A DNA stretch of 35,043 nucleotides, from the NCBI GenBank assembly GCA_003864555.1, contig BHER01000001.1, forward strand, positions 24,001-59,043, in the 5' to 3' direction. The number at the start of each line of letters is the position of its first letter. Position 1 is the stretch's first letter. The DNA comes from Erysipelotrichaceae bacterium. GTDB lineage: Bacteria > Bacillota_I > Bacilli_A > Culicoidibacterales > Culicoidibacteraceae. The notes below the pieces were generated by a model, which was not told the DNA's origin, searched no databases, and saw only the letters and a program-made list of their open reading frames with translations. The translations under genes and the position numbers were made by a program. Positions 8,983 through 19,002 of this stretch are shown piece after piece.

Positions 8983-9085
8983 GCGAAGCAGGGAGGGGTG
9001 TAGATTGATTGCATACTATGCCTCATCTTTGCTTCTTATATATAGTAATAGAACAATAAAATTCAGGTAAAAGGAGGAAGTAGTC

Positions 9086-12000
9086 ATGAAAAAATACAAA
9101 AGATATAGTAGGATGCTTTTATTAGGAGGCCTGGCAATCTTACTTATAGGTATTTTTACTTTTAAAGAAAATAATGAACAAAGTGCAATCGATATGATGA
9201 AAATAGCCTTGGTAAATGAGGACCACGGTACAAATAGAAATGAAATAATAGTAGAACTAGGAAAGCAATTTGTAAAAGAAGTAGAACAAAATAAGACATA
9301 TGAGTGGTTAGTTACAACACGTGCAACTGGGGAGGGGAAAATTGAAACAGGAGAGGTGGAAGTCATGGTACTCATCCCAACAGATTTCTCCGAAAAGGCT
9401 CTTAGCATGAATGGTGAAAACCCACAAAGAGTAAAAGTTCAATACAAAATAAGCCCATTACTTAGAGGAAATCAGCAAAATCGTGCAATCCAAACTACAA
9501 GCAATATTGAAAAATTGATACATACAGGTTTGAGTAAAATGTATTTTTCGGGGGCACTCCAACAAATAGATAAAGCAAAAGACCAACTTATTGTACTAAA
9601 CCAGGCAGAGCAGCAAACTGCTGAAACCTTGGGTAGTAAAACGCTAATGGGGATGGATGCGGCGGTAGGACAATTAAATGTACTCGCACAGTTTACAAAT
9701 AATGAGCAACTACATATTGTGGGGATGGAATCAAGCTTAGCAGAGTTAGGTAAAGTATCACTGCTACAAAAAGATAGTAATTTTAGGAGAGCAGATGCTG
9801 CAGCATTTTTTCAAAAAAATGTGAATGACCGGAAAGGCGCTTTATCAGAATTTTCTGCTGATTTTTGGAAACAGGCACAATATATTAAAGACACAGACGA
9901 AGAAGGTGTTTTGGAAGAAATTGAAAATGCTCTTTTAGCATTACAAGAAGATATCGATGGTACACTCCAAAATTCTGGTAGTTTAGCAAGGCTTTTAGTA
10001 TTGGAAGCAATTGCTGATAATTTAGGAAGATATCAACAGCTTATGAAGGACCAACTCGCATTTTGGCTGGATGCCAAGCAAGATGCCCAACCTTATATTG
10101 TTGATGTATTCAAGCGACTATCCAGCGAAGTGTTACTTCTTGGGGGGAATAGTGAGAACTTAGCAGAAATTGGTGAAATAGTAGAAAAAAAACTAAGTAC
10201 ACTCTGTTTAGAGCAACATATCATCTATGAAGGAGAAGGTAAAAGCCTCGATAGTGCATGTGGGAAAGCAGGATTTCAAAGGGATAATGATACCTTATTA
10301 GTTGTAGGTAAAACAGCCTATTTTGGGATTGAAGCAGGTGAAGACTCACAGGTAGTTTTAGAAATACAGGGGGCAAGTACAGCTTATTTTGATAAAGTTA
10401 TATGTAGAGAAGAAGCCCACAAAAATCTGCATATTGTTGATAAACAACTCGGAGCTAATTTTAGTGCAGCATGTGATTTTGATTTTAATAGAGGAACACG
10501 CATAGTTGAGATACCAGTTAATAGCACTGCAAAGAAGCAAATTTTTGCCTTTGATTTTGAGATAGCATTTGCGGATAATATCGAAAAAGATAGCACTATT
10601 ATCCAAAAAATACGGACAAAAATTGCTCAGATACCGAATGTTACCAATATTACTATAGCAGCAGCAGAAAAACTGCAGATTTTTGGTGGGGAACTAACAC
10701 CCCAGGCGAAGCTGTTTTTAGAGGTAGTCTTCGAGGGGCAAGTGCATGTCTTTTTAGCTGAGGCAGATAAAGATGGTAACTGGAAAATAGAAATTCCGCG
10801 CATATTTGAAAATGCAGATGCAACTCTTTTTCAAGAAATAAAGCAAAAAGCGGAAGGACAAGTAGAAATAAGCAACCGTTCAAAGCAGATAGCACTAAAA
10901 CTTACAGTCGGAGTATATGGAAATCCAACTGAGGGTGAAAAAGAGGAAATACATTATACACCATACTATGAACAATATATAAATAGTATTCCTTGGGAAT
11001 ATTTAGAAGGACGCACAGGTGGAGATAACTTCAAAGCACTGGATGAATTATTCACACTATATTATGGGATAGGGATAATTGATATAAATTTAGATGAGGC
11101 TATCATATCACCACAAACACTAAAAGCAAAAGCAACACCCAAAAGTATGCTCACACTGCTAAAAGCAGTAACACCAAACAGCATTGAATTTATGGGACAA
11201 CTTACGGATTTTGGTGCAGAGCTTGAACAGAGCTTTCGGATACTAGAAGAGCAGACACATAATTTAGGAAAGGCACTCTACCCTCAATCTGATGGTGAAA
11301 ATATCGGGATGCTCAGGCGAATTCAAAATGAGATTATTGCAACACACCATCATCGTGAAAAATTAGGAGATACTACGAAAAAGTTTCAAAATAGTAGTGC
11401 AAAATTCATAGAAATCCACAAAACACAACAGATATTAAATAAAGGGATGCAGAGCGTTATCGAGTATGGTAATTCGGAGGACTTAGCCTATATAGATGTT
11501 GAATATGAAAGTGATCAAATATATGAACAAGCAGAAATATTAGATGCAGAATTAGAAAGCCATTCCCAAATGCACCAAGATCTCATACTAAGTACAGAAG
11601 TGATTTTTGAAGAAGTGCAAAAATTGGTTGTAAGCAGTGAGCAGACATATGCACAACTCGATGATGTTGTAGCAACACTTGTTGAAAAAGAAGAAGAAAA
11701 TAGGAAATACAGTGGCGAGTTTCAGAATACTTTTGTAAAAAGTCGCTTGAATGGAGTGGATAATAAGCAACTCTATGAATTTTTGGCAATGCCTCTGGAG
11801 AAAGATGAACTAAGAATAGCTTTGGACGAATTACAAGCAAGTTATAATTATTTCATTCTGATGCTCTGTTACTTTTTATCTTTTATATTTGCAGCACTAA
11901 TCATCTATTTTGAACTGCGAAAAAAACAGCAGGCAGATGATCTAATCCCCTTACTATTTTCGAAAATAAAACCCCATTATATATTACTACTGCTCACATC

Positions 12001-12433
12001 AATTTTTGGTTTCATAGTAGCCTTAGTTGCTGGGATAATAATTGGAGTTTATTATACTGATCTCCCACAATTATTGTTTGTTATCATGGTGATGTTTAGT
12101 TTTTTTGGCCAACTCCAGTATTTTTTACTAAAAAAGATATATACATATGGGATATGGCTCATTTTAATTATCCAAATTTCGCCACTTATTCTTAATATAC
12201 TTGCGAAAATGTCGCTTGCACCTACGAATTTTCTATCGAATATTGCTCAATATGCTCCATTAATAATTATTGAAAAAGCAATAAATCAAATCATCTTTGG
12301 GGCAAATCGAGGAAAGGATATTTATGTTATTTTAAGCTTTCCACTTATCTTGCTCATAAGTATCGTGCTCAATATTATAGAAATGGGCAAAAAAGAAAAA
12401 ATGGAGGGTGTAATTGATGAAGTGGACAGTTAA
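9086..12433 (+). CDS. esaA: Type VII secretion membrane protein EsaA (YueB-like)
   Basis: An 1115-aa protein with EsaA/YueB architecture: one N-terminal membrane segment (about residues 10-27), a very long extracytoplasmic region of nearly 900 residues with extensive Gln/Glu-rich helical stretches, and a C-terminal cluster of five or six membrane segments from about residue 918 to 1100. The N-terminal part after the membrane helix (IALVNEDHG, then EVEVMVLIPTDFS) looks like the Pip/YhgE-type domain shared with this family. EsaA protrudes from the membrane through the wall and is a core T7SSb component; YueB is known as a phage SPP1 receptor in Bacillus. The start follows AAAGGAGGAAG. It overlaps essA by 17 nt. 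Recognised by architecture and position. Confidence 0.9.
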   Translation: MKKYKRYSRMLLLGGLAILLIGIFTFKENNEQSAIDMMKIALVNEDHGTNRNEIIVELGKQFVKEVEQNKTYEWLVTTRATGEGKIETGEVEVMVLIPTDFSEKALSMNGENPQRVKVQYKISPLLRGNQQNRAIQTTSNIEKLIHTGLSKMYFSGALQQIDKAKDQLIVLNQAEQQTAETLGSKTLMGMDAAVGQLNVLAQFTNNEQLHIVGMESSLAELGKVSLLQKDSNFRRADAAAFFQKNVNDRKGALSEFSADFWKQAQYIKDTDEEGVLEEIENALLALQEDIDGTLQNSGSLARLLVLEAIADNLGRYQQLMKDQLAFWLDAKQDAQPYIVDVFKRLSSEVLLLGGNSENLAEIGEIVEKKLSTLCLEQHIIYEGEGKSLDSACGKAGFQRDNDTLLVVGKTAYFGIEAGEDSQVVLEIQGASTAYFDKVICREEAHKNLHIVDKQLGANFSAACDFDFNRGTRIVEIPVNSTAKKQIFAFDFEIAFADNIEKDSTIIQKIRTKIAQIPNVTNITIAAAEKLQIFGGELTPQAKLFLEVVFEGQVHVFLAEADKDGNWKIEIPRIFENADATLFQEIKQKAEGQVEISNRSKQIALKLTVGVYGNPTEGEKEEIHYTPYYEQYINSIPWEYLEGRTGGDNFKALDELFTLYYGIGIIDINLDEAIISPQTLKAKATPKSMLTLLKAVTPNSIEFMGQLTDFGAELEQSFRILEEQTHNLGKALYPQSDGENIGMLRRIQNEIIATHHHREKLGDTTKKFQNSSAKFIEIHKTQQILNKGMQSVIEYGNSEDLAYIDVEYESDQIYEQAEILDAELESHSQMHQDLILSTEVIFEEVQKLVVSSEQTYAQLDDVVATLVEKEEENRKYSGEFQNTFVKSRLNGVDNKQLYEFLAMPLEKDELRIALDELQASYNYFILMLCYFLSFIFAALIIYFELRKKQQADDLIPLLFSKIKPHYILLLLTSIFGFIVALVAGIIIGVYYTDLPQLLFVIMVMFSFFGQLQYFLLKKIYTYGIWLILIIQISPLILNILAKMSLAPTNFLSNIAQYAPLIIIEKAINQIIFGANRGKDIYVILSFPLILLISIVLNIIEMGKKEKMEGVIDEVDS

Positions 12434-12905
12434 AAGGAGTCTCATTTTATTACAGCTAGTTGGTTATTTCATAGTTATTTGTACGCAGATTACGGCATTT
12501 GAATCTGGGGAAATGAATTTAAGTTTAGTTGAGGGGGCAGGACGTCCTCTCGCAAGTTTAGTTGAATACCCATGGATACCCCAAAAGTTAAAACTACTAG
12601 TTGAGCCAACACAAAAGCAGTATGATGAGGGGATTACAGCGATTAGGATACGGAGTGGAGAAATGCAGAGAATGCTTTTTCTAATGCCAAGTGCAGAGAT
12701 TAAAAAAGGTGTCATTCCAGACTTATTTTGGCGTAAGCAGATTACCCATAATATCCAAATGACAAAAGATGGTAGCATGCCTAGGAATAATCAACTATAT
12801 ACGATGTTATTATTAATTATAATTTTTGGATCATTTTGGATGTGTACAGTAAGTTTATACTTTGCGGTTGTCGATACGAAGCATAAAAAAAGGAGGTTAA
12901 TTTGA
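12417..12905 (+). CDS. essA: Putative EssA, T7SS membrane protein
   Basis: A 162-aa protein with a hydrophobic N terminus (about residues 8-28, signal-like) and a C-terminal membrane segment (about 127-150) followed by a basic tail KHKKRR. This signal-plus-anchor form and the position between esaA and esaB match EssA, a small T7SSb core protein, but I see no sequence motif that proves it. I chose ATG 12417, 8 nt after GGAGGG; an in-frame TTG at 12414 is the other option. It overlaps esaA by 17 nt and the esaB start by 1 nt, so translation is tightly coupled. Confidence 0.68.
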   Translation: MKWTVKRSLILLQLVGYFIVICTQITAFESGEMNLSLVEGAGRPLASLVEYPWIPQKLKLLVEPTQKQYDEGITAIRIRSGEMQRMLFLMPSAEIKKGVIPDLFWRKQITHNIQMTKDGSMPRNNQLYTMLLLIIIFGSFWMCTVSLYFAVVDTKHKKRRLI

Positions 12906-13126
12906 TGGTTGATATCACATTATGTTCGAGTGGCTTGGAAGTTGATATACGGGTATCAACGAAACTTACTACCCCTGAACTCATCGAAACTATTTGCATG
13001 ACGCTAGCAATTGAAAAACCAATGGGTGAGGGGATTTATGTAGTAAATCGGCAGTATTTACTTAGAATGGATGGACATAATCCAAGTGGTTTATTGGATG
13101 GAGATAAAATAATGTTTATTGTATAG
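12905..13126 (+). CDS. esaB: EsaB/YukD-like ubiquitin-fold T7SS protein
   Basis: A 73-aa cytosolic protein with the size and beta-grasp pattern of EsaB/YukD: an N-terminal strand (VDITLCSSGLEVDIRV), a helix (TTPELIETICMTL), and the end GLLDGDKIMFIV, where the Leu-x-Asp-Gly-Asp pattern is typical of these ubiquitin-like proteins. EsaB is a soluble regulator or assembly factor of T7SSb. ATG 12905 overlaps the essA stop (TGATG) and is 8 nt after AGGAGG; the preceding TTG is less likely. Function is assigned from fold pattern and position. Confidence 0.85.
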   Translation: MVDITLCSSGLEVDIRVSTKLTTPELIETICMTLAIEKPMGEGIYVVNRQYLLRMDGHNPSGLLDGDKIMFIV

Positions 13127-13137
13127 GAGTTGAAAAG

Positions 13138-14343
13138 ATGTTGAAATCGCTAGTAGAAATCTACGAGTGCTGTGGAGAACAACTGGATTTTTTACAAGGA
13201 GAGAATGGAATTAAAATAAGCGTTAAAAAAGAAAAGGTAGCAGAAAATTTCAGGAATTTCATACAATTACTGGAGTATGGGGGCATAAACTATATACCTC
13301 TAAAAGTAGAACAACAGGAAGAGTGCTATCTTTTCAACTATGAAATTAAGCGGGAACTGCGGAATTTTGCAACTGCTAGGAGTCTATCAGAGGTGGATAA
13401 GTTACGCTTATGTCTTAATTTTCTGCACGCAGATTTCGCTAAACCCAATCGCCTGATACCTTTTATTTTTCCTGAGAATATCTTTTTTGATGATAATTTA
13501 TGCCCATTACTCATGCATCGTGGGTTAAAAGGGGAAATGAGTCCTTATGCCTTGGATGGACAAAAGCATTTCCATGAAGTAAAGGCACTCATGCTTAGTA
13601 TCTTTTTAAGTAATTACACATTTAAAGAGTTAAGTTGCGGGGCTATGCAATTACTTGGTGGAGGGAGTGTCTTTATTAAGGATGTGAATACCTGTAAAAC
13701 GCATGAAAAGCTTGTGGAAACCATCACGCTAAAATATGAATATATGCGTTCGTATACTTTAGAGGAAACGCAAATTGTATCAAAAAAGAAGTATCTCTTT
13801 TTAAAAAGGACACATCTTATGATGGCAGTCTTAGTCGGGATGCTCCTTTGTATATGCAGCTATTTTATATTGATAAAAAGCCCGATGCAAAAGCGATTAC
13901 TCTTGAGCCATGCTACATATTTAGAAGCAGACTATCATGAGACGATTACGATTTTAGCACAAGAAAAAGTTGAAAAATTACCACAGGCATCAAAATATGT
14001 ATTAGCAATATCTGCCATTCAAGGTGAGAACCTCACGCGCCAACAGCGATCCGCAATCCTAAATAATATTAGTCTTAAAAGTGATCCGCAGTATTTACTA
14101 TTTTGGATTTACAGTGGGAAAGGCCAAGTAGATGAAATGCTTGATAGTGCCTTACAATTACAAGATTTACAATTAGAGTTATTTGCACTTGAAAAAAAAC
14201 GGATAGCAGTCTATGAAAATACTACACTGAGTGGAGGGGAAAAAGAGGAACAGCTCCAAAAATTATCAACGGATATCGAAGCACGAACAACAGCATTTGA
14301 ACAGATACTAGTAGCGGGTGAGAATATAGGAGAAAAGATATAG
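13138..14343 (+). CDS. essB: Type VII secretion protein EssB (YukC-like)
   Basis: A 401-aa protein matching the EssB/YukC plan: a cytosolic pseudokinase-like N-terminal domain (about 1-215), one membrane helix (about 226-247, MMAVLVGMLLCICSYFIL) preceded by basic residues, and an alpha-helical extracytoplasmic C-terminal domain ending in Glu/Gln-rich helices. EssB dimerises and contacts EssC and EsaA in the core complex. The start has AGGAG 9 nt upstream, 11 nt after the esaB stop. The next gene, essC, starts 12 nt downstream. The order esaB-essB-essC agrees with the identification. Confidence 0.92.
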   Translation: MLKSLVEIYECCGEQLDFLQGENGIKISVKKEKVAENFRNFIQLLEYGGINYIPLKVEQQEECYLFNYEIKRELRNFATARSLSEVDKLRLCLNFLHADFAKPNRLIPFIFPENIFFDDNLCPLLMHRGLKGEMSPYALDGQKHFHEVKALMLSIFLSNYTFKELSCGAMQLLGGGSVFIKDVNTCKTHEKLVETITLKYEYMRSYTLEETQIVSKKKYLFLKRTHLMMAVLVGMLLCICSYFILIKSPMQKRLLLSHATYLEADYHETITILAQEKVEKLPQASKYVLAISAIQGENLTRQQRSAILNNISLKSDPQYLLFWIYSGKGQVDEMLDSALQLQDLQLELFALEKKRIAVYENTTLSGGEKEEQLQKLSTDIEARTTAFEQILVAGENIGEKI

Positions 14344-14355
14344 GAGCGATTGTGA

Positions 14356-17300
14356 ATGGCAAAAGTATATATTGAATATCAAGAAGTACTGATAATAAAA
14401 GAAATTGCGGGTGAGGGAGCAAAAAAAGCAATCTACTATGAGTTGACTCCAGCAGCAGCACGCCAATTAGATATCCCTTTTATTGAGAAAACACGCATCC
14501 TACCGGTAGCAGAAAATAAAGTTTGCCGTTATGATTTTACAATGTGCAAAATTATAACGCTAGGGGGGGATGCATATGACACCATTACCCTTAATCACAC
14601 TAAAAAAACGGCGGTCATTTTTGTATTAGAAGGAGAAAACTTACAAGTAATTCCAATAAATTCAGTGAGGGTATACTGTAATGCTAAGCAAAAAACTAAA
14701 ACTTTCCCAATGAGAATTGGCGATATTTTGTATTGTGGGGGAATGGAAATCAGCTTTTCTACAACCTACTTGCAAATTAGATCTTTCCTTGGAGCAATCA
14801 AAACAAGTTTAATTTTTTTAGGAGAAGAGCAGAATTGGCAGCACGAAAACCTACTGAAAATTAAACGTTCTCCCCGTATGATAAAAAATCAACCCCAAAC
14901 CCCAGTTAAAATTAAGCGAATTCCTTCACTGCCCCAGAAGCCTAGTGATGATCTTTGGAAGTTACTAATTCCAACGGGGACGATGGTTATTATGACAGTA
15001 CTTGTCCAGTTTATTCAACCCCGTGGACTGTATGCTATTATTGGATTAATGGGATCAATTATTTCAGCCCTGACAACAAGCATCAATTGGAAAAAATCTC
15101 AAAGAAAATATAAAAATAAAATCGCAGGGATGGAACACCGCTATAGCGAATATTTACAAAAACAAAGTAATCTGATATACAAGCAGTGTTGCATACAAGA
15201 AGCTGCAGTAAAATTTCATTTTCCAAATAGTTTAGAACTAGTCGAACTACTTATTCAAAAGAGTGCGCGGATATATGAGAAGAAGTGGGGGGGTACTGAT
15301 TTTCTGGTTTGTCGCATTGGTATGCGATATCAGAATCCAAGCTTTGAAATTTCTTTTGAAGATGATGGACTAGAGGAAATCCCAGAAAAACTATCAGAGA
15401 TGCATGAATACTTACGTGTAAGTGTAAAAGAACAAAGGCTATTACCACATACCATAAGTCTTGATCTTCAGACACTAGGATTTATTGGCTTAGATACAGT
15501 AGTGCAGCCATGTTTAGAATTACTGATATGTCAGCTCACTTTTTTTCATAGCTATCATGATGTTATTATTATACCAATTACGACAACAGAACAGCGGGAT
15601 TGTATTTGGTGGATGAGGTGGTTTCCCCATATGAGGCTTACGGATATAAATATGCGGAGTTTTGTATATGATAGTACAACAAGAGATATCATTTTAGGAA
15701 ATATCTACGATATACTAAAAAAAAGGCAGCAGAAAAAAAGGATAGAGCAGGAAAGATGCATGCAATATTTCCCACATTATGTGCTCATTGTGTTAGACGG
15801 AGACCTCATTGTAAAGCACCCAATTATGGAGTTTTCTCAGTGTGTGGAGCAAAATCTAGGGGTATGTTTCATTTTTGTCGAACAACAAATTGAAAATCTT
15901 GGTGAATATGTTAAAGATGTTATTGTGCTTGAAAAGGATGGAAGTGCAGTAGTTATGCTAAAAGATGGTCAACTATCAGAGGAGCAAGTAAAAATTGATT
16001 TATTTGAACAAAGTTTTAAAAAATCAGACTACGCACGTGCATTTGCACCATTGTCCCATGAAGTTAAAAAAGATGCTGTATTACCAACACAGATTTCATT
16101 TATGGAATTATATGGTGAAAAAAATGTAGAAGATTTAGAAGTCCTCAAGCGATGGGAAAAAAATGCCCCCTACAAAAGTCTTGCAGTTCCAATTGGTGTG
16201 AAAACAAATAATGATATTGTTTTATTAAATCTGCATGAGAAGGCACATGGACCACATGGATTAATTGCAGGAACAACTGGTTCGGGGAAATCGGAAGTGA
16301 TTCAAACATATATTTTATCGCTTGCAGTTAATTTTGCACCAACTGAAGTAGGCTTCCTCTTAATTGACTATAAAGGTGGAGGCATGGCCAATCTTTTTAA
16401 AGACCTCCCACATAATTTAGGGGCGATTACAAATTTGGATAAAAGTGCAAGTATTCGAGCGCTTACATCAATTAAGGCAGAACTCAAAAAGAGGCAGGAA
16501 CTTTTTACACAGCTGGAAGTAAACCATATCAGCCAATACCAGCAGTATTTTAGAGATGGAAAAGTTATTGAACCATTACCAAGCTTATTTATTATTGCTG
16601 ATGAATTTGCAGAATTAAAGGCGGAGCAACCAGAGTTTATGAAAGAATTGGTATCCACAGCAAGAATTGGACGTTCTTTAGGAATTCACTTAATTTTAGC
16701 AACGCAGAAGCCAAGTGGTGTTGTAGATGATCAAATATGGTCTAATGCTAAATTTAAGATTGCCTTAAAAGTTGCAGATAGGAGTGATTCAAATGAAATA
16801 CTTAAAACACCCGATGCAGCAGCAATTACCATTACAGGACGAGCATACTTGCAAGTTGGGAATAATGAGCTTTATGAACTCTTCCAATCAGCGTGGAGTG
16901 GTGCTACTTATCAGCAAAGCGACCAAAATCAGAAAGAGGAGCAATATCTCCTTTTTAAAATAAATTCCTTTGGCCAATATGAAGTATTAAATAAAGATTT
17001 AAGAATACCTGAAAAAATAAAGCCAATAGCTAAAAAACAAACAGAACTTGCAGCAATCATCCATGAGATTAGCTGTAGTGCAAGTAAAAGTGCGTGTATA
17101 GAAGTAAAAAAACCATGGTTACCTCCCCTCGGAAACCGTTTTTCAATAGCTCCTAGTCCTCGCTTTATTTTTTCAAAAAAAGCTGATAATTCTAAAGAGT
17201 ATCAAGACCTTGAAGTCGAAATTGGGATACTTGATCAGCCAGAATGGCAGTCGCAAAAACCACTTCAAATTAATTTGACAACAGCAGGACATATGCTTAT

Positions 17301-18696
17301 TATTAGTAGCCCAGGGTTTGGCAAGTCAACAACGTTACAAACAATTATTATGCAACTCACACGGCGTTTTACACCGGAGAGATTACATGTCTATTTACTT
17401 GATTTTGGCGTGAATGGGCTTTTACCATTAAAAGACTTACCTCACAGTGGAGCAATAATACGCTTAGAAGAAGAAGAAAAATTACGGAAGTTTCTAGGGA
17501 GAATTGCGGAAGAACTCGAGATGCGTAAACGCAAATTTTCTGAATATAGTATAACAAATTTAAAAGACTATACAGCACTTATCGGTGAAATATTTCCAAG
17601 TATTGTAATTATTGTAGATGATTATGATATGTCACGTGAATTGAAAAATAGTGAAGAATTCCAAAAAGTATTTTTGAAAATAAGCCGAGAAGGGCAAAAT
17701 ATGGGGATCCATTTAGTACTATCGATGGCAAATATACACATGCTGCGGGGGATGATGCAAGCAAATATCAAGTTAAAGCTTGTACAGTATCTCCACGAAC
17801 GTCTCGAAGTGATAGGAATTATTGGTAGAGGAGGACAAGAGATTATGCCAATTGCAGGGCGTGGACTCATAAACCTAAGCCTGCCAACACTATGTCAAAT
17901 CGGACTACCAGCAGCTGGTGTAAATAATTTAGAAGTGATGCAAAACCTACTAGAAGAAGTAAAAATAATGCACCAGAGTTTTACAAAAGGACTACCAAAA
18001 ATAATTCCAATAATCCCCCAAAAGCTCATACAAGCATATTTCTACAACCAGCCAACAGTTGTATCTGTACTTGAGGGGCAGCAAGAGATACCACTCGGCT
18101 TAGATATCGAGATAGTTGAGAGCATTACAAGTGATTTTGCAAATGGTGCAGTAGTCATTGTGACAAATACACGTAGGCAAGTGCAAAAACAGTTAGCACT
18201 CCTGCAAAAAACAATGAAGTTGATGCCCTTGGTAGAAGTTAAAGAGCTTTGTGTTGGTCCAGTCGATCTAAATTTGAAAGATACTCAGATTTTTGAGCGG
18301 ATAGATATTGTGCAACTTGAGGCAATATTTAACTTACGTAGAGTAGAAAATTTTATTGATTGGCATGCTCAATTAATAAAACTCATAGTACCAATTTTTC
18401 AAGCAGATTTGAGCCAAAAAGAGAGTAGAGTACTTCAGAAAATTATTGCACAAGGCCATGAGCTTGGGATGCATCTTATACTTATAGGGGAATATAATAT
18501 AATAATGCAGCTATCAGCTGATATCCGTAATGAAATCAAGCAACTTAAAGGAGTAATTATCCAAATCAGACTATCAACACAAATGCTGTATCCTCTGGGG
18601 GGAACATATTATAATGAGGATGAGCTACAAGAGGATGAGGGATATTGGATAAGAGATGGTAAAAGTACGCGCATGAAATTTCCCTTTGAGGCATAA
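14356..18696 (+). CDS. essC: Type VII secretion FtsK/SpoIIIE ATPase EssC
   Basis: The motor ATPase of T7SSb, 1446 aa, near the usual length of about 1480. The N-terminal 200 residues are FHA-like, followed by two membrane helices (about 204-220 and 225-243). ATPase domain 1 has a canonical Walker A GTTGSGKS at 639-646 and Walker B FIIADE ending at Asp749/Glu750. Domain 2 has SSPGFGKST at 984-992 and IVIIVDDYD at 1083-1091. The third domain (about 1220-1446) has no proper Walker A; VIVTNTRRQ stands where one would be expected, in line with the degenerate third domain known in EssC. The C-terminal part varies between strains in other species and is linked to effector choice. No effector gene follows before guaB. 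Confidence 0.97.
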   Translation: MAKVYIEYQEVLIIKEIAGEGAKKAIYYELTPAAARQLDIPFIEKTRILPVAENKVCRYDFTMCKIITLGGDAYDTITLNHTKKTAVIFVLEGENLQVIPINSVRVYCNAKQKTKTFPMRIGDILYCGGMEISFSTTYLQIRSFLGAIKTSLIFLGEEQNWQHENLLKIKRSPRMIKNQPQTPVKIKRIPSLPQKPSDDLWKLLIPTGTMVIMTVLVQFIQPRGLYAIIGLMGSIISALTTSINWKKSQRKYKNKIAGMEHRYSEYLQKQSNLIYKQCCIQEAAVKFHFPNSLELVELLIQKSARIYEKKWGGTDFLVCRIGMRYQNPSFEISFEDDGLEEIPEKLSEMHEYLRVSVKEQRLLPHTISLDLQTLGFIGLDTVVQPCLELLICQLTFFHSYHDVIIIPITTTEQRDCIWWMRWFPHMRLTDINMRSFVYDSTTRDIILGNIYDILKKRQQKKRIEQERCMQYFPHYVLIVLDGDLIVKHPIMEFSQCVEQNLGVCFIFVEQQIENLGEYVKDVIVLEKDGSAVVMLKDGQLSEEQVKIDLFEQSFKKSDYARAFAPLSHEVKKDAVLPTQISFMELYGEKNVEDLEVLKRWEKNAPYKSLAVPIGVKTNNDIVLLNLHEKAHGPHGLIAGTTGSGKSEVIQTYILSLAVNFAPTEVGFLLIDYKGGGMANLFKDLPHNLGAITNLDKSASIRALTSIKAELKKRQELFTQLEVNHISQYQQYFRDGKVIEPLPSLFIIADEFAELKAEQPEFMKELVSTARIGRSLGIHLILATQKPSGVVDDQIWSNAKFKIALKVADRSDSNEILKTPDAAAITITGRAYLQVGNNELYELFQSAWSGATYQQSDQNQKEEQYLLFKINSFGQYEVLNKDLRIPEKIKPIAKKQTELAAIIHEISCSASKSACIEVKKPWLPPLGNRFSIAPSPRFIFSKKADNSKEYQDLEVEIGILDQPEWQSQKPLQINLTTAGHMLIISSPGFGKSTTLQTIIMQLTRRFTPERLHVYLLDFGVNGLLPLKDLPHSGAIIRLEEEEKLRKFLGRIAEELEMRKRKFSEYSITNLKDYTALIGEIFPSIVIIVDDYDMSRELKNSEEFQKVFLKISREGQNMGIHLVLSMANIHMLRGMMQANIKLKLVQYLHERLEVIGIIGRGGQEIMPIAGRGLINLSLPTLCQIGLPAAGVNNLEVMQNLLEEVKIMHQSFTKGLPKIIPIIPQKLIQAYFYNQPTVVSVLEGQQEIPLGLDIEIVESITSDFANGAVVIVTNTRRQVQKQLALLQKTMKLMPLVEVKELCVGPVDLNLKDTQIFERIDIVQLEAIFNLRRVENFIDWHAQLIKLIVPIFQADLSQKESRVLQKIIAQGHELGMHLILIGEYNIIMQLSADIRNEIKQLKGVIIQIRLSTQMLYPLGGTYYNEDELQEDEGYWIRDGKSTRMKFPFEA

Positions 18697-18821
18697 AAAA
18701 GTTGGAAGATAGGATGCTATAATCCCAAAAGCTATGTATGGGCAAGAGAAATCCTTGATGTGTGTATAATCTTGGAGCTAGCTTAAATTCCCGTAATATC
18801 GGTCTACTTTATAAGTGCTGT

Positions 18822-18854
18822 AAGTGCAATGATAAGCAAAGATTGCATTTTTTT
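18822..18854 (+). terminator. Candidate terminator of the T7SS operon
   Basis: AAGTGCAAT (18822-18830) pairs with ATTGCATTT (18842-18850) with one G-U pair and an 11-nt loop, and the T tract runs to 18854. The stem is AT-rich and only moderately stable. It is the best terminator-like element in the 306-nt gap after essC; otherwise this gap holds only the guaB promoter and no small gene that I can support. Confidence 0.4.
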
Positions 18855-18929
18855 CAGCTTTTTAAATTCAGGCAAACTTTCTTTCATAATTAAGGATTAA
18901 TAGCGATAGCATCATAGGACTTTTTTTAC

Positions 18930-18958
18930 TTGTTCTTTCAGGCATGAAGGAGTATAAT
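18930..18958 (+). promoter_or_regulatory. Sigma-70-type promoter of guaB
   Basis: TTGTTC (18930-18935) and a perfect TATAAT (18953-18958) are separated by 17 nt, the ideal spacing. Transcription should start near 18965, giving a leader of about 38 nt, too short for a purine riboswitch. Confidence 0.75.
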
Positions 18959-19002
18959 AATAATAAATATTTTATACTGAATAGTAGAAAGGAACTGAAA
19001 AC

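Noticed and set aside
8783-9070. 95-codon frame overlapping esxA in another phase
   Set aside because: It overlaps a clear WXG100 gene, lacks a ribosome site and has no plausible domain.
18697-19002. Purine riboswitch or T7SS effector gene between essC and guaB
   Set aside because: The guaB leader is only about 38 nt after a strong promoter, and no frame with ribosome site or LXG/WXG motif is present in the gap.
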